64,000 bases of DNA from Paenibacillus solani (lineage in GTDB: Bacteria > Bacillota > Bacilli > Paenibacillales > Paenibacillaceae): the NCBI RefSeq assembly GCF_001277345.1, contig NZ_LIUT01000003.1, positions 442,152-506,151 of the forward strand, in the 5' to 3' direction. The notes beneath the pieces were generated by a model. The model ran no database searches. It saw only the letters and a list, made by a program, of their open reading frames with translations, and was not told the origin of the DNA. Made by a program: the position numbers and the translations under genes. The first letter of the stretch is position 1. Each line of letters begins with the position of its first letter. This document shows positions 61,095-64,000 of this stretch, piece after piece.

Positions 61095-62186
61095 TTATGA
61101 ATAAACCTGACCTCCACTACTTCGAAATATTCTATTTGTGCCTGTAAGATTAGGTGAACTGTCAAATAAAATAGCCGAACTCACACTATATACAGCATAA
61201 TTTCCTGAACCCGTGCAGCTATCAGCTCTCAAGGTGCCTCCACCTCTAAGCCATATTGCATAATTACTTATATTTGAGAAGTTACAACTTGAAAGAATAA
61301 CAATAGGAGTATTATCCATCATAATACCGTAGCTTCCTCCAATGCGAGTAACATAGCTAATCCCTATATTAAAACAATTCTGTATTTCAATACCATAAAT
61401 TGCATTTGAAGAAATGCTAACTTTGTTAATACCCACATTAGATGTACAAGAACTTATATTAATGGTTGAGCTTATCGAGACATTAGTTTCGTATCCATAA
61501 ATGTATATACTTCCACCATGCTTATTTACAATTTTAAAACCTGGATAAGTCCCAGAATCAGGTTTTATTGTTACATCATACGCCCTAAATGCGGGTAAAC
61601 TATCAATAGCTGCCTGTATCGTTGGAAACATTTTTCCAGGGCCAACTGTCAATGTCCGTTCTCCACTTGTTCCATCAAAGTTGTCTGGAGGTTTAACATA
61701 GCTTCCTATATTTGAGGAAGTCACTATATTAGCTGAACCTACCTTTGGTGTACCCGAGAATACAGGTGAATTGAGATTAGCCTTGTTTATTTTCAGATTA
61801 GACAATTCCTGTTGAATTTCACTTCGTGTTGAGGCTAGTTCACTTCGCGTTGATGCTATCTCACTTCGAGTTGTTTCTATTTCACTTCGTGTTGAAGCTA
61901 TTTTTGTATCTGTATACTTTGTTGCGTCATTAACTGATTTCGGCGTTGCTGCTTCCGTTACCGAATTGCTATTTAATGCATTGGACAACTGCACGATCCC
62001 CTTTTGAGTCAATGATGCAGCGGGTATATCTACATCGATATTCTTCAGGTCCTCCCGGACCTTCCCAACAGCCTCATCAACCTTATCCCAGTTTTCATTC
62101 AGCATGGTCTCAATGTTAAAGGTCTCGTTGCCATCCACCATTGGGTCTTTCTTCAATAGTCCTAAATTCGGTGTGTTACTAGACAA
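61095..62186 (-). CDS. Tail fibre protein with coiled coil and beta-helix (second cassette)
   Basis: A 363-residue protein starts NTPNLGLLKKDPMVDGNETFNIETMLNENWDKVDEAVGKV, the fibre N-terminal domain, then four heptads of the type xTRSEI/L (about 100-132) forming a trimeric coiled coil, and a right-handed beta-helix with ISSCTSNVGINKVSISSNAIYG and GIMMDNTPIVILSSCNFSN motifs (about 225-355) like carbohydrate-active fibres. TTG at 62186 follows GGAGG; it lies 2 bases past the YmfQ stop. The heptad region is also a 21-bp DNA tandem repeat. Confidence 0.85.
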   Translation of the reverse strand: MSSNTPNLGLLKKDPMVDGNETFNIETMLNENWDKVDEAVGKVREDLKNIDVDIPAASLTQKGIVQLSNALNSNSVTEAATPKSVNDATKYTDTKIASTRSEIETTRSEIASTRSELASTRSEIQQELSNLKINKANLNSPVFSGTPKVGSANIVTSSNIGSYVKPPDNFDGTSGERTLTVGPGKMFPTIQAAIDSLPAFRAYDVTIKPDSGTYPGFKIVNKHGGSIYIYGYETNVSISSTINISSCTSNVGINKVSISSNAIYGIEIQNCFNIGISYVTRIGGSYGIMMDNTPIVILSSCNFSNISNYAIWLRGGGTLRADSCTGSGNYAVYSVSSAILFDSSPNLTGTNRIFRSSGGQVYS

Positions 62187-62187
62187 C

Positions 62188-62754
62188 TCAAACACCTCCT
62201 GCAAATTTGTTTAATGGCGTTTGGCCCATGTCTAACAGGGTCATCACGTCATGAATATCGCGTATCAACAAGTAGTTGAACGCATATGACACTACCAAAT
62301 GCGCCGGCTTGATCTCTTCGATCGCCGCCTTCAAATCCTCCAGATTCGGCGGGATGCCGAGTGTATCCACAAATTTAACGGTAAAGCCCCACTCCTCGGG
62401 CTGGAAGGATACCTCGACCTTGCCGCCGTCATAGGCTTCGGCCACATTTTTTACGAGCGCACCTGAGAAGGTTCCCGCTCCGCGTAGCTTAGACTCAAGC
62501 ACAGCCCGCCGCTGCTCGATCGGCTTGTTCCGGTCTGTCGGAATACCGAGCTCCATTTCCCAGCGTTCCAGGCCCCAGGTTGCTGTGCGGACATAGAACT
62601 GGTCTGCGGCTGAGTTCAGCGCTTGGTAGAGCGCGTCCAGCTCGCTGCCCTTGGCATCCATATCGGCTTGCATGACACGGGAGGTCTCGTAATAGGCCGG
62701 AAGATAAGAAAACAGCTCGCGACCACGCAAGCTGTTCATTCTCACATTATTCAC
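62188..62754 (-). CDS. Baseplate protein, YmfQ/DUF2313 family (second cassette)
   Basis: The 188-residue paralogue of the protein at 52.0 kb: ATWGLERWEMELGIPTDRNKPIEQRRAVLESKLRGAGTFSGALVKNVAEAYDGGKVEVSF and GIPPNLEDLKAAIEEIKPAHLVVSYAFNYLL. GTG start at 62754 overlaps the J stop. Clearly related but not a recent copy. Confidence 0.9.
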   Translation of the reverse strand: MNNVRMNSLRGRELFSYLPAYYETSRVMQADMDAKGSELDALYQALNSAADQFYVRTATWGLERWEMELGIPTDRNKPIEQRRAVLESKLRGAGTFSGALVKNVAEAYDGGKVEVSFQPEEWGFTVKFVDTLGIPPNLEDLKAAIEEIKPAHLVVSYAFNYLLIRDIHDVMTLLDMGQTPLNKFAGGV

Positions 62755-63901
62755 TTACGCTCACCGTCCCGAGCACCGCTACCTGACCGGAGCCAATTTC
62801 GATATTTTGCTGCTCGGTATGACCGTTAATCGTCAAATCCGTATAGTCGATGATAATCGGAATATCCAGCAGTACGGCGGCAATTCTCGTGTAACGAACC
62901 AAAGGATCTTTCCTATTAAAAGCAATCTGCTGTAAATAACTCCGAACGCCCTCCTCAATAAGCTTCCGAATTTCATCCATCGTTGAAGGCTGCTCCTGTG
63001 TACGCTGTACTTTGACGGAGATATTAATCGGAACTTCCAACGCGGGCATCACAGTGATAACCGGACCCGCCGGGGCAACGCCTTCACCCTGTCCATCCTG
63101 GGTTGGGTCAATATGCAACTGCACGGCATCCACGATATCCTGGCTTGCTGCACGCTTGTCCGTATCCAAAAGATACAGACCAACCGTACCGGGTCCTTGC
63201 CATAACGGTGCAACTTCCACGCCGCCAACGCCGGCGATTTCATTGGCCCACTGCCTGTACTGCGCTTTGTTGCCGCTCGTTCCCTGACTTCGAACTTTAG
63301 CGTAAAAACGCTCCAACAGCGACTGATTGCTCTCGGTATTGCTCCCGCTCCGTGTAGGCTCAGGATTCGTAACCGAGGTCACGCCGCTGATTGAAGTCAT
63401 CAAGAGCTGAATAACGTCTGCGGGAACATTGCCGCTGCTCCCGGGTACAACCGCCCGAATCGGTGCCATGCCGGTACCCAAGTCACTGAGCGTAACGCCT
63501 GAGGTGGTTACATACTCCACTGAGGACTCCCCGGAGCCCTCATCAGCTGGCGTAGCGACATAGGTTTTAGCAGGGACGATTGTCCCCGGTTTCCCTGTAA
63601 ACACTACACTGCCGGAAGAAGCGACCGCTTCCCGCCTAGTGATACCATGCTCTGCTGTCCTCAGATCGAGCTCGGCAGAGCGGATATCCGGATGATCACT
63701 TGCTACGGTACTCGCAAAGCCTCGGCGCAGTAGCTCCTGTGCCCACAATGCAGCTTCAGACAGCATAAATGCGACCGGCGCCTGCGCATCCCAAATAAAA
63801 GAGCCCTCTGACTTGTCGATGTCCGAAGGCACTTTGTTCAGCATGCGGTTCATGATGTTCTCTTCCGTCTGATCCAACAAATATAACGGCAAGTCTGCCA
63901 T
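62747..63901 (-). CDS. Baseplate J protein (second cassette)
   Basis: A 384-residue baseplate J family protein: IMNRMLNKVPSDIDKSEGSFIWDAQAPVAFMLSEAALW at the start, WANEIAGVGGVEVAPLWQGPGTVGLYLLDTDKRA in the centre and DPLVRYTRIAAVLLDIPIIIDYTDLTINGHTEQQNIEIGSGQVAVLGTVSV at the end. Compared with the 352-residue J at 52.6 kb it has an extra middle domain of about 35 residues. ATG at 63901 overlaps the upstream stop by one base. Confidence 0.92.
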   Translation of the reverse strand: MADLPLYLLDQTEENIMNRMLNKVPSDIDKSEGSFIWDAQAPVAFMLSEAALWAQELLRRGFASTVASDHPDIRSAELDLRTAEHGITRREAVASSGSVVFTGKPGTIVPAKTYVATPADEGSGESSVEYVTTSGVTLSDLGTGMAPIRAVVPGSSGNVPADVIQLLMTSISGVTSVTNPEPTRSGSNTESNQSLLERFYAKVRSQGTSGNKAQYRQWANEIAGVGGVEVAPLWQGPGTVGLYLLDTDKRAASQDIVDAVQLHIDPTQDGQGEGVAPAGPVITVMPALEVPINISVKVQRTQEQPSTMDEIRKLIEEGVRSYLQQIAFNRKDPLVRYTRIAAVLLDIPIIIDYTDLTINGHTEQQNIEIGSGQVAVLGTVSVSE

Positions 63902-64000
63902 CAGATCACCACGCTTTCTATAATTTCCGTTTCATCCCGAACGTTCGTAATGCGGCAGCTGAAACGGCAAGCTTCTCCTTCCCAGGCAAAAAGGAATTGA
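63901..64000 (-). CDS. Partial upstream gene end (probable XkdS/DUF2634-like)
   Basis: The last 32 codons of a gene that runs past the window, ending ...FAWEGEACRFSCRITNVRDE and six more residues before TGA. It stands where an XkdS-like gene would stand in front of a J gene, so it is probably the same kind of baseplate component; the visible part is too short to be sure. Confidence 0.45.
   Translation of the reverse strand, partial: QFLFAWEGEACRFSCRITNVRDETEIIESVVI

Noticed and set aside
1-64000. CRISPR arrays, tRNA and rRNA genes
   Set aside because: No regularly spaced identical repeats with unlike spacers and no tRNA-like cloverleaf or rRNA signature was found; the only regular repeat (4.1-4.5 kb) has no spacers.

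Overview
The window looks like chromosomal DNA of a spore-forming Firmicute close to Paenibacillus. The signs are strong GGAGG ribosome sites with frequent GTG/TTG starts, T-box leaders, an H-type spore protein behind a SigG-like promoter, a SleB-type hydrolase, bactofilin, and the Bacillus-type neighbourhood tatA-tatC / moaC / ydiF (ABC-F) / tsaD-rimI-tsaB-tsaE. All product names come from reading motifs and gene order; no database was searched.

Left part (1-12.3 kb): a partial secreted-type protein and a decayed WYL regulator, then tatC-tatA, an operon for folate/molybdopterin chemistry (formyl-THF cyclo-ligase, moaC, mogA/moaB), a 111-bp tandem repeat array, the ABC-F ATPase ydiF, a cluster of DnaA boxes, leuA behind two consecutive leucine T-boxes, and the t6A operon tsaE-tsaB-rimI-tsaD.

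Middle (12.3-46.5 kb): sspH with a small partner gene; a MITE-like element; a two-ended NHEJ set (ku, a ligase gene and a separate LigD-type polymerase gene) facing a spore-photolyase-like radical SAM gene with a candidate LexA box; YitT-type membrane protein, cardiolipin synthase, M23 peptidase plus bactofilin, an ABC exporter, two XRE repressor genes that share a 15-bp operator GATACA-N3-TGTATC with two neighbouring genes, an LCP protein, glutamate synthase large subunit, a YhgE membrane protein with its TetR regulator, a UgtP-like glycolipid glycosyltransferase, a SleB-like hydrolase, a 2H phosphoesterase, a 2-hydroxyacid dehydrogenase, an alkyltransferase-like protein, a TRM11-type methyltransferase, an LLM oxidoreductase with a repeat insertion, and dGTPase.

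Right part (47.1-64 kb, all minus strand): a PBSX-like contractile tail gene cluster in the order J-like, small ORF, sheath (K), tube (M), assembly chaperone (N, with a textbook -1 frameshift heptamer), tape measure (O), P, Q, R, S, T, U, fibre (V), W-like, X, terminator, holin, endolysin. Directly upstream lies a second baseplate-J / U / fibre cassette, so two tail modules abut without head genes between them. Integrase, portal and capsid genes are not in the window.
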